DNA of 9,009 nt from Elusimicrobiota bacterium (GTDB lineage: Bacteria; Elusimicrobiota; Elusimicrobia; Elusimicrobiales; Elusimicrobiaceae). The position numbers were made by a program, and so were the translations under genes. Of this stretch, positions 1 to 6,272 are shown in pieces. The stretch's first letter is position 1. Each line of letters opens with the position of its first letter. The notes below the pieces were generated by a model, which searched no databases, had not been told where the DNA came from, and was given only the letters and a program-made list of their open reading frames with translations. The stretch is from the NCBI GenBank assembly GCA_031258375.1, contig JAIRMX010000217.1, positions 1 through 9,009 of the forward strand, written 5' to 3'.

Positions 1-2
1 CA

Positions 3-914
3 AAAGAAGTTTCGCAGACTACGCAAATGCTTATGCACGCGGAATTCGATCCGGATAAAGGCGAAAACGGCGGCACGGTCGTATATATGGGAATTGACCC
101 GCTTACTTATCCCCTTATGAAACCTTATCTTAAATTCAAACAGGGAAAATGGTTTAACGGCGATAATTCCGCAGACGAAATCGTTTTAGGTTACGAAGCC
201 GCGGAACTTGAGCAGCGCGAAGTCGGAGACTTAATGCTGCTGCCCGGAAGCGACGCGGAATATAAAGTAGTCGGCATTTTAAACCGCACGGGAACGCAGG
301 ACGACGGAATGATATTTCTCCCGCTCAAAAGCGTTCAGGAAACTTTTGATAAGCGCGGGCTGATTACTATGCTCGGCATACAATTAAAAAGAGACGCCGA
401 CGCAGCCGCCTTTGAAGAAGAATTATATAAACTTCCCGACGTTCAGGTTGTTTCTATGGCTCAAGTAAAAAATACTATTATGGGTCTTGTATCAAGCGCA
501 AAAGTTATCGTGTTTGCAATAGCCTTTATAGCTTTCCTTATAGCGATGTCGGGCGTTTTGAATACTGTTCTTATGTCGGTATTTGAAAGATTTCAGGAAA
601 TAGGCATTTTAAAAAGTATGGGCGCGCTGCCCAAAGATATTTTTAAAATGATTCTGACGGAAACAACTTTGCTTTGCGCTGGCGGAGGTTTGTGCGGCAT
701 TTTGCTTGCTTACGCGTTTTGCGGCATATCCGAATCCGCCGTGCGTTATTTTTTGCCTTTTGCGCCTGCGGGAAATATTATAATAATAGATGTCAAAATA
801 ATAATTTCCTCTTTTTTCATTATCACGGCAACAGGCATAGCCGGCGGAATATATCCCGCTTTTAGAGCCGCAAACATACGTCCTTTAGACAGCATAAGGA
901 GCGATTCTTTATGA
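3..914 (+). CDS. ABC transporter permease, MacB/FtsX type (5'-truncated by window edge)
   Basis: Inner-membrane permease of a MacB/LolCE-like ABC transporter, the class that moves lipoproteins, peptides or drugs and works mechanically with a periplasmic domain. The reading frame is open to the left edge (codons from position 3, before the first ATG at 27), and about 300 residues are present against roughly 400 usual for the family, so the N-terminal membrane segment and part of the periplasmic domain lie outside the window. Numbered from the ATG at 27, residues 1-150 are the soluble MacB_PCD-like part. A hydrophobic helix follows at about 158-185, then the FtsX-domain signature ERFQEIGILKSMGA (about 188-201), a second helix near 212-232, and the terminal helix with GGIYPAFRAANIRPLDSIR. 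Its stop overlaps the ATPase start (ATGA, 911-914), so the two are translationally coupled. The substrate cannot be told from sequence. Confidence 0.9.
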   Translation, partial: KEVSQTTQMLMHAEFDPDKGENGGTVVYMGIDPLTYPLMKPYLKFKQGKWFNGDNSADEIVLGYEAAELEQREVGDLMLLPGSDAEYKVVGILNRTGTQDDGMIFLPLKSVQETFDKRGLITMLGIQLKRDADAAAFEEELYKLPDVQVVSMAQVKNTIMGLVSSAKVIVFAIAFIAFLIAMSGVLNTVLMSVFERFQEIGILKSMGALPKDIFKMILTETTLLCAGGGLCGILLAYAFCGISESAVRYFLPFAPAGNIIIIDVKIIISSFFIITATGIAGGIYPAFRAANIRPLDSIRSDSL

Positions 915-1591
915 GCAAAATAATCGAAGCTGAAAATCTTACGAAAATTTACGAGCGCGGCGCGGAGAAAATTTACGCCCTTAACAACGCGGCTTTCAGT
1001 ATAAACAAAGGCGAAATCGTCTCCGTTACCGGGCCGTCCGGCTCGGGCAAAACGACGCTTGTAAACGTTTTGGGATGTCTTGATAATCCGACAAAAGGTT
1101 CGTTGAAAATAGAGGGACGTCAAATATTCGACGGGAATATTAATCTCTCCGAAGCGGAACTAACGCGGATAAGAAGAAATATTTTCGGATATGTGTTTCA
1201 AAAATTTTTCCTTATACCCACTTTAACCGTAAAGGAAAATATTTTGCTGCCGTCGGTATTCCAGCCGGAGTTAAAAACGGAAGATAAAAACTTAAAGCGT
1301 ATTATGGAAAGTTTGGGTATAGAAAAACGTAAAGACCATTTGCCCGGGCAGCTTTCCGGCGGAGAAATGCAGCGCGTGGCGCTTGCGCGCGCGCTCATAA
1401 ATAATCCTTCCGTGTTGATAGCCGACGAACCCACCGGGAATCTGGACAGTAAACGTTCGGACGAAATTAAAGACTTGCTTGTAAATCTGAACAAAAATCG
1501 CGGCATTACGATTATTCTCGTAACGCATAATCCGCAGCTTGCGCAAATAGGAAACAGCTTTATAGAACTGCGCGACGGGAAAGTAATCTGA
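911..1591 (+). CDS. ABC transporter ATP-binding protein, MacB/LolD family
   Basis: Cytoplasmic ATPase that drives the permease encoded just upstream. At 226 residues it has the usual length of LolD/MacB-type ATPases. Visible motifs: Walker A GPSGSGKT (41-48), Q-loop Gln at about 97 within FGYVFQKFF, ABC signature LSGGEMQR (148-155), Walker B VLIADE (168-173) followed by the D-loop GNLDS, and the H-loop His at about 206 (VTHN). All catalytic elements are intact. The start is supported by AAGGAG at 896-901, nine bases before the ATG, and by the 4-base overlap with the permease. It is the last gene of its operon. No strong hairpin terminator follows, and the next 900 bases are degenerate accessory DNA. 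LolD, MacB and other exporters of this family cannot be separated without the rest of the operon. Confidence 0.95.
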   Translation: MSKIIEAENLTKIYERGAEKIYALNNAAFSINKGEIVSVTGPSGSGKTTLVNVLGCLDNPTKGSLKIEGRQIFDGNINLSEAELTRIRRNIFGYVFQKFFLIPTLTVKENILLPSVFQPELKTEDKNLKRIMESLGIEKRKDHLPGQLSGGEMQRVALARALINNPSVLIADEPTGNLDSKRSDEIKDLLVNLNKNRGITIILVTHNPQLAQIGNSFIELRDGKVI

Positions 1592-1665
1592 GCAATAGTT
1601 GAAAATTTATTTTTTGCTTCTATGGACTACAACAAAATTGGCCTAATATGCAAAAAAGTTGGCAA
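1592..1665. other. Non-coding AT-rich junction after the ABC operon
   Basis: Between the ATPase stop and the transposase remnant there is only AT-rich sequence. I see no RNA gene and no convincing terminator. The left border of the accessory island probably lies in or near this stretch. I looked for a copy of the tRNA-Arg 3' end, which would mark an attachment site, and did not find one. Confidence 0.4.
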
Positions 1666-2109
1666 TTAATTATTTTTGACAATAAATCCAATCAATTTAA
1701 TATTTCTATTTTGCTTGAACCTGCAATGTCTGTTTACTTTTTTTCTAAAGTACGTAAAATACCTGTCATAAGCATTTTTTGTGTTGGGTATTTTAAACTT
1801 TCAAAGGTCTTGTACGTAACTCTTTTAACGCAACATACATAGCGTTAAAACTATCGTAATCATACTTTAAAAAATCTTTAATTTCACAGCCGCAAAGCGT
1901 TTGCGGGCGTTTGATTGTTTGTTTTTGGTGGAACTGGCAGTACTGCAGCGGAGTGTTTGGATAACGCGCTCTTTTGATAACTGCTCAACTGTCTCCGCAT
2001 TTCCCTGCTGATAGTACAAATTGACGCCGTGCACTATATATTGTAAAGACGCAGAAAGTAGTTCTATTGTGATAGATAAAACATATCTCAAAAAGTTTAT
2101 CAAAGACAA
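1666..2109 (-). pseudogene. Transposase remnant (DDE type, IS256/IS1249-like), frameshifted
   Basis: This gene-poor stretch holds a decayed transposase readable only by switching frames on the minus strand. One frame gives RYPNTPLQYCQFHQKQTIKR (Cys codon at 1937-1939) and runs on to a stop at 1793-1795. CQFHQ followed by a basic stretch is typical of transposases from this broad group. A second frame then gives KIPNTKNAYDRYFTYFRKKV and ends at a stop at 1666-1668, resembling the family's C-terminal pattern of an N-T-x-N motif followed by a helix that begins (L)K-x-K. Above about 1985 an in-frame stop interrupts the first frame and homology is no longer readable, although an 80-codon open frame (1867-2109) persists in another phase. 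No terminal inverted repeats were found. The family call comes from remembered motif patterns, so the exact IS family is uncertain. Confidence 0.55.
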
Positions 2110-2176
2110 TAATAAATTATCCTCTTTAATCCATAATAAACGTGGTTATTAAGCAACCAATTGTAAATTAAGCTAC

Positions 2177-2440
2177 CTATGGAAACTCTCCATCCGCTGA
2201 TTTTAACATTGTTCCAATTTTAATAATCATTTGCAAATTATAATAAGCCGTGCGGCAAAGTTTGCCGTCCGTCACCCGATATGTAAGAATTGGCGAAACC
2301 AGTTTTTCGTCTAATTCGCCGTTATTGAAAGTCTTCTTTAACTTTTTATTTATGGCAGGAACGCCAACGCCAAACATCTTGGACATTTTTTTATTACGCG
2401 TTAAAGTATCATTGACGTTTCTGAGAATAGCGATTTCCAA
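2177..2440 (-). pseudogene. RhuM-like (virulence RhuM family) N-terminal fragment
   Basis: An 87-codon open frame beginning at TTG (2438-2440). Its product resembles the N-terminal domain of RhuM-family proteins: a helix-turn-helix-like stretch KKMSKMFGVGVPAINKKLKK, then GELDE, then a short beta part and YYNLQMIIKIG, matching the family pattern of 'MAELFGVSVPTINEHLKNIF..GELDE....YNLDAIIAVGYRV'. Full RhuM proteins are around 300 residues or more, so roughly the last two thirds are missing, and the frame breaks just after the YNL motif. The family is common next to restriction-modification and toxin-antitoxin genes in mobile islands, but its function is not settled. No good ribosome binding site precedes the TTG, and stops (TAG TAA) lie just upstream in other frames. 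I read it as a dead fragment. A short expressed DNA-binding peptide is possible but less likely. Confidence 0.6.
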
Positions 2441-2503
2441 ACATTTACTATTTTTTTATAGCATCTTCAACAATGAGTTCTAAAACTAAACAGATCTCAT
2501 CAA

Positions 2504-3358
2504 TTATTTAAGTAATCTCGCCAAGTCCCCATTTTTCATATCCGCTATATTATAAAGGTTATCTAAGATATCAAAAGTTTCTTTCAGATTTCGTTTTGCA
2601 CTATTCCAACCGGCTCCGTCTGTAATCCAGATGAACTTAAAGTTCTTGATATTTTTTGAAGCATTAGCAATTTCCTTATAACTTCGTGCGGTTTCATTTA
2701 GTTTAGATCCTCCGCCAGAGTAAAAATTAACCTCAATCCCGTAAATTGTATTGCCTTTTTTAATCATGAAATCAAATCTTTTACCGGCCTGTCCATTATT
2801 TGTTATAGGTGATAAATCAAGTCCGAAACGTTTTTCTAAATCTTGAGTATAAACTTCCGTTTCATATTTTATTTTATTATTGTCAAAATAATCACTGACA
2901 ATTTTCGACATTAAATTACCGCCGCGATTTTTGCGTGCGTTAGTGTCTAAACCAACTTCAATGCCAACAACATAATCATACAGGTTTTTGATTTTGCGAT
3001 TTTCCATTAGATCAAATAACCCAACATTTTCCATAAATTCGACATATTTGTTTGTGTCAGCGACAAAACTTGTTTTTGCAATTCTTTCGGAAAATTCGAA
3101 AATACCTTCAATTTGTTTTACCTCTGAACCGCGAACTGCAATTAAAAACGGAACGCATTTTAGACATTCAGGATATTTTTTAATAATAGTTACAAAATCA
3201 TTTTTAATATTTGTTGAACCAATGAGTGAGTTTAATATATTCAACTCAACTTTGATATTGTTGGCGTTTTTCAAAACTTTATCAAAATCTACCCAGTACG
3301 AAAAGGTTCTGTTGGTATTTTGAAAAGTTGAAAGCCATTTATTGAAATCTCTACTCAT
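2504..3358 (-). CDS. dpnB: DpnII/MboI-family type II restriction endonuclease (GATC)
   Basis: Cytoplasmic homodimeric nuclease predicted to cut unmethylated GATC in double-stranded DNA. Its 284 residues are close to the length of R.DpnII (about 288) and look complete. The C-terminal half carries the family blocks: RGGNLM (145-150), AGKRFDF (191-197) with Asp196, YGIEVNFYSGGGSKLNETAR (206-225) with Glu209 and Asn211, and WITDGAGWNSA (244-254). Asp196 and the E-x-N triplet occupy the positions of a PD-(D/E)xK-like catalytic core; the E-x-N form is, as I recall, usual in this family. The start is set by AAGGAGC at 3365-3371, six bases before the ATG. It overlaps the methyltransferase stop by 8 bases, so both come from one message with the methyltransferase first. 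The codon composition is more AT-rich than the flanking backbone genes, consistent with transfer. Confidence 0.92.
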   Translation of the reverse strand: MSRDFNKWLSTFQNTNRTFSYWVDFDKVLKNANNIKVELNILNSLIGSTNIKNDFVTIIKKYPECLKCVPFLIAVRGSEVKQIEGIFEFSERIAKTSFVADTNKYVEFMENVGLFDLMENRKIKNLYDYVVGIEVGLDTNARKNRGGNLMSKIVSDYFDNNKIKYETEVYTQDLEKRFGLDLSPITNNGQAGKRFDFMIKKGNTIYGIEVNFYSGGGSKLNETARSYKEIANASKNIKNFKFIWITDGAGWNSAKRNLKETFDILDNLYNIADMKNGDLARLLK

Positions 3359-4166
3359 TCTTTAGCTCCTTGTATCTTTTAATCGATAAATCCAAGTAAT
3401 CCTTTTCTATATCTATACCAATGAACTTGCGGCCGTACTTCACGGCAGCAATGCCGGTTGTTGAACTACCCGTAAATGGGTCCAAAATAACATCACCTTT
3501 ATTGCTCGCCGCCAGAACAATGCGCTCCAAAAGTTTAAATGATTTTTGCGTTGGGTGTTTGCCAAAAGTTTTTTCTTCGGGACGTGGCGTAGCAATAGAC
3601 CAAACACTTCGCATTTGCTTGTTCGAACTTTTCAAAAAATCTTCCGAGAAATTACCGTCTTTCATCGCCTTATAGTTAAAAGTGTGTTTCTCTTTCTCGT
3701 CTTTTCTTGCCCAAATAAGCGTTTCGTGGCTCGCTGTGAAGTAACGACATGACAAGTTAGGCGATGCGTTTGGTTTATACCAAGCAATATCATTTAAGAT
3801 TTTATAGCCAAGTCTCTGCAAGGCGTAACCACACTGATAAATTGAGTGGTAAGTCCCGCTAACCCAAATGGTTCCATTTGGCTTCAATACTCGACGACAC
3901 GTTTCAATCCATTGTGTATGGAATGAAAAATCGTTTTTAACGCCTTTGCTTTCGTCCCATTTCCCTTTATTGACCGAAACACGCTTGCCAGCATGAACCG
4001 AAAAGCCGCCGTTGCTTAAATTGTACGGCGGATCGGCAAAAATCATATCTATTGAATCTTCAGGTATTTGTTTTAAGAAGTCGATACAATTTTCTTTGAA
4101 TAAAACAAAATCAGGCGACTTATAGTATGCCTTTCCAAGTAAAATTTGATTTAACACTTTAGCCAT
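3351..4166 (-). CDS. dpnA: Adenine-specific DNA methyltransferase, DpnA-like (beta class, GATC)
   Basis: Predicted to transfer a methyl group from S-adenosylmethionine to adenine N6 in GATC, protecting host DNA from the partner nuclease. In the pneumococcal DpnII system this enzyme type (DpnA) also modifies single-stranded DNA. Using the ATG at 4166 gives 271 residues against about 268 for DpnA. Motif IV DPPY is at 45-48 and the SAM-binding motif I DPFTGSSTTG is at 229-238, so the order IV-then-I marks the beta class. SNGGFS (51-56), SVNKGKWD (64-71), NLSCRYFTASHETLIWARK (137-155) and GKHPTQK (202-208) match DpnA blocks. The frame is open further upstream, to 4406, but from about 4273 it is antisense to a phage tail gene, so that extension is not protein. 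No clear ribosome site precedes 4166. The MIQ start at 4184 or the MKK start upstream are alternatives. No dpnM-like gene accompanies it. Confidence 0.9.
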   Translation of the reverse strand: MAKVLNQILLGKAYYKSPDFVLFKENCIDFLKQIPEDSIDMIFADPPYNLSNGGFSVHAGKRVSVNKGKWDESKGVKNDFSFHTQWIETCRRVLKPNGTIWVSGTYHSIYQCGYALQRLGYKILNDIAWYKPNASPNLSCRYFTASHETLIWARKDEKEKHTFNYKAMKDGNFSEDFLKSSNKQMRSVWSIATPRPEEKTFGKHPTQKSFKLLERIVLAASNKGDVILDPFTGSSTTGIAAVKYGRKFIGIDIEKDYLDLSIKRYKELKNE

Positions 4167-4207
4167 ATACAAACATTGTATCATAGTTTCGCGAAGCAAT
4201 AAGTCAG
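4167..4207 (-). promoter_or_regulatory. Putative promoter and inverted repeat before the R-M operon
   Basis: Reading the minus strand, a -35-like CTGACT (4202-4207) and a -10-like TATGAT (4180-4185) are separated by 16 bases. Overlapping the -10 and ending right at the methyltransferase ATG is a perfect inverted repeat, ATACAA-TGT-TTGTAT (4167-4181). If this promoter is used the leader is very short, close to leaderless, which would fit the lack of a Shine-Dalgarno before 4166. The repeat could be an operator for autoregulation. No controller (C) protein gene is visible in the window. Confidence 0.35.
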
Positions 4208-4272
4208 CATTTCCTATCTTTTTCATATTAAAATACTCAAATTGCCTCGCAATTTTATCAAAAAGAAAATAT

Positions 4273-4461
4273 ATCAACGACCGGCGCGAGCTCGCTAACG
4301 CGGCCTTGATAACGACGGCCATTTTAAACGTAAACAGGCCTAAAAATAAGCGGGCGTATAAGATTGAGGATATTATCGGCAGAGACGTCAACGAAGAAGT
4401 AATCAAAGAAATAGATATGGCGGACTTAATAAAAAGACTGCACGGACGAAAAGGACGATAA
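4273..4461 (+). pseudogene. Phage tail assembly chaperone-like protein, 3' fragment
   Basis: An open frame with no start, running to a TAA at 4459-4461. Its readable product contains RRELANAALITTAILNVNR, then KRAYKIEDIIG, and ends in a basic HGRKGR tail. The pattern 'A..A.I...ILN.NR......Y..EDI/F' is typical of the C-terminal part of phage tail assembly chaperones, which are normally encoded just before the tape measure gene, exactly as here (next + strand gene at 4657). The 5' part is missing: below about 4270 the sequence belongs to the restriction-modification cassette. The gene is therefore cut off, by insertion of that cassette or by deletion at the junction. The assignment rests on motif pattern and position. 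Confidence 0.55.
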
Positions 4462-4466
4462 GCGGA

Positions 4467-4622
4467 TTATTTTTTAAGCTCGCGAAGTCTGTCCCGCTCG
4501 TCGAGATATACGAGAATAGCCTCTATCATGCCGATACACGGGATAACAATAAAGCGGAAGAGCAAGGCAACAAGCAGAATTATTAAAAGCGCTATAAACA
4601 ACCAATTAAAAATTGTTTGCAT
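4467..4622 (-). CDS. Small predicted membrane protein (51 residues), unknown function
   Basis: I do not recognise a family. The frame begins MQTIFNW and codes for one long hydrophobic segment (about residues 6-40, enough for one or two membrane helices, with an Arg at 23), followed by a charged tail, YLDERDRLRELKK. It is antisense to the flanking phage genes and sits in the gap between the tail chaperone fragment and the tape measure gene. None of the three + strand frames there gives a plausible protein. A longer form opening at 4775 runs antisense through the tape measure start and is not credible. No Shine-Dalgarno is visible before 4622, which lowers confidence. It may be a phage-encoded membrane peptide or a chance open frame in a hydrophobic-biased stretch. 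Confidence 0.4.
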   Translation of the reverse strand: MQTIFNWLFIALLIILLVALLFRFIVIPCIGMIEAILVYLDERDRLRELKK

Positions 4623-4656
4623 ACCGTAATAATATAAAAAAAAGAGGGAAAAGTAA

Positions 4657-4970
4657 ATGGAAGCCGCAAGCCTAAGAATAGTTCTAAGCGCGAATATTTC
4701 AGAGTTCGAAAAAAGTATGCATAAAATCGAACGGGATTTTGCCAATATTACAAAAAAAGCCGAGACGTTTAGCAAAGTCGGCGCGGTAATTACCGGAGCC
4801 TTCGCCCTTGCCGTAAAAAGTTATGCTGCCGCCGGCGACGCGGCGGCAAAGATGTCCGGCGAGAACCGGACTTGCCGTTGAATCCGTGCAGGAATTAAAA
4901 TATGCGGCAGATTTGAGCGGCACAAGCATAGAAGGAAGGAGTAGAGCCGAATTTTTAAGTACAATATATT
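4657..4970 (+). pseudogene. Phage tail tape measure protein, N-terminal fragment, frameshifted
   Basis: Tape measure proteins set phage tail length and are usually many hundreds of residues. Here only the first hundred or so remain. The start at 4657 has GAGGG at 4644-4648. The first frame gives an N-terminal pattern usual for the family (LRIVLSANISEFEKSMHKIE, then KVGAVITGAFALAVKSYA and AAAGDAAAKMSG). Around 4860 the frame is lost, and the continuation RTGLAVESVQELKYAADLSG is read one base out of phase from about 4862. This matches the usual 'A.KTG.S.ESLQEL.YAA.LSGTSIE' block that directly follows in intact proteins. Homology fades after about 4945, and the marR-MFS cassette begins close to 4975. 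The gene is thus broken twice, by a frameshift and by truncation. Confidence 0.75.
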
Positions 4971-4971
4971 G

Positions 4972-5012
4972 GTTACAGCAAACAGGGCATAGTCTCCGCT
5001 CTTTTTTAATCG
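4972..5012 (-). pseudogene. Possible leading fragment of a cysteine-rich KTR-type peptide gene
   Basis: Directly downstream of the MFS gene the minus strand reads KKERRLCPVCCN. Small cysteine-rich KTR proteins, common in Firmicutes mobile elements near resistance and efflux genes, begin with a very similar LCPVCGNKTR pattern. The match covers only about a dozen residues before the sequence passes into antisense tape measure DNA. If real, this is the cut 5' end of the gene that once followed the exporter, and it puts the cassette border near 4970. The match is short and could be chance. Confidence 0.25.
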
Positions 5013-5015
5013 CTG

Positions 5016-6272
5016 TCAACTATCCGCTCGTTTGTCCGGCTGGAAAATGCGGCGGGTAAAAATACTAACTGCTATCATGAGCAACGATGCCGCATAAAAC
5101 GGAACATACGCGCTGCGACCGATATACTCAAAGACAAAACCATAAACGAACTGCCCAATTGGATTGGTACACATGCACACGCATAAAACGCACGAGATTA
5201 CCTTGCCGATTAAATTCTCAGGCGTTAAGTGTTGAAAATATGTCATCATCTGAATTTGAAACACGGTAGACAATGCCACCAACAATCCGCCGCCAATTGC
5301 CAGAACAATATATATCGCTGTCGCAGACGAGAATAGGTGCAAGGCAACCCCGCCCATTAAAATTGACAGCGCGCACCCCGACAATAGAAACGGACTTGCG
5401 GCGAGTTTCAGATTATTTGACAAAGCGCCCGCGCACACGCCGCCCAATACCGCGCCCGCGCCCATTACGCCTTGCGCATATCCATAAAGACGGTTGGCAG
5501 TGTTTGTCTCAAAGTCCAATCGCTGAGTAAAAATTACGGGAACTCCGATTAGAATCAACGTAGTCAGTAACAAATTGACAGAAGCCACAATACATGACAT
5601 TTGCCATATTGCGGGTTTTTCTTTAAATATAAATCGAAAGCTCTCCCTAATATCGCCAAGGGCGACTGCCAATATATTGCCTTTCGCGGATATTTTGGTA
5701 TGCGGCATATGTATAAAGATTTCCATCACTGCCGACACAAAGAAGCAAACAATGCTTACGTACAAAATTGGCGGAAGGCCAAAGATAGAAAACGCGATTC
5801 CGCCGAGTACCGGTCCCGCAACGGAAGCCGTGGAGCCGATTAAATCAATGACAGAGTTTGCTTTCATCATATATTCTTCATCCACAAGAACGGGTACGCT
5901 TGCCTTGACGGCAGGCTGATAGGCGCCTTGTATACCGAATAGAATAATCATCGTAACAGTCATAAGCGGCACAATGTCAATCTTTCCGTAGAGCAAGCAA
6001 AACATAACAATAAGCGCCGCTGTGGCGAAGTCCAGTATCACCATAATGTTGCGTTTATTGAAACGGTCGGCAATGATGCCGCCAATGGGAAACAACAGAA
6101 GCATAGGGATAAATGAACAGGCTGCGACTACCCCGAACAGCGCGGACGAACCTGTCTGGTTAAGCAGGTAAAGCGGCAGGGCGTAGCGGAGCATTTGATT
6201 GCCGAATATCGAGATAATCTGTCCTGTGCCAACGAGAACAAAATCTCTCGAAAATATTGTTTTTTTACGCAC
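5016..6272 (-). CDS. MFS drug/solute exporter
   Basis: Inner-membrane transporter of the major facilitator superfamily, probably a proton-driven exporter. The 418 residues and about twelve hydrophobic segments are the normal size. Visible motifs: the loop 2-3 motif A, GGIIADRFNKR (64-74), and an exporter-type motif C, GPVLGG (153-158), which argues for efflux rather than uptake. The overall look, with an N-terminal GQIISIFGNQMLRYALPLYL, resembles the MefA/macrolide-efflux-like MFS group, but the substrate cannot be assigned. Translation starts at GTG (6270-6272), preceded by a purine-rich GAGAAGAG, and overlaps the marR stop by 8 bases, so the two genes are coupled. Expression should follow the MarR-controlled promoter at 6855-6883. 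The gene appears intact, unlike the phage DNA around it, and probably arrived with marR from another lineage. Confidence 0.92.
   Translation of the reverse strand: MRKKTIFSRDFVLVGTGQIISIFGNQMLRYALPLYLLNQTGSSALFGVVAACSFIPMLLLFPIGGIIADRFNKRNIMVILDFATAALIVMFCLLYGKIDIVPLMTVTMIILFGIQGAYQPAVKASVPVLVDEEYMMKANSVIDLIGSTASVAGPVLGGIAFSIFGLPPILYVSIVCFFVSAVMEIFIHMPHTKISAKGNILAVALGDIRESFRFIFKEKPAIWQMSCIVASVNLLLTTLILIGVPVIFTQRLDFETNTANRLYGYAQGVMGAGAVLGGVCAGALSNNLKLAASPFLLSGCALSILMGGVALHLFSSATAIYIVLAIGGGLLVALSTVFQIQMMTYFQHLTPENLIGKVISCVLCVCMCTNPIGQFVYGFVFEYIGRSAYVPFYAASLLMIAVSIFTRRIFQPDKRADS

Noticed and set aside
746..1123. Open frame on the minus strand opposite the permease/ATPase junction
   Set aside because: It is antisense to two clear coding regions with intact motifs, and its product has no recognisable features.
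1648..1842. 64-codon + strand frame after the ABC operon
   Set aside because: It lies over the minus-strand transposase remnant, lacks a ribosome binding site and has a composition expected of AT-rich antisense DNA.
5087..5919. Several + strand open frames across the MFS gene
   Set aside because: They are antisense shadows of a long gene with clear transporter motifs.
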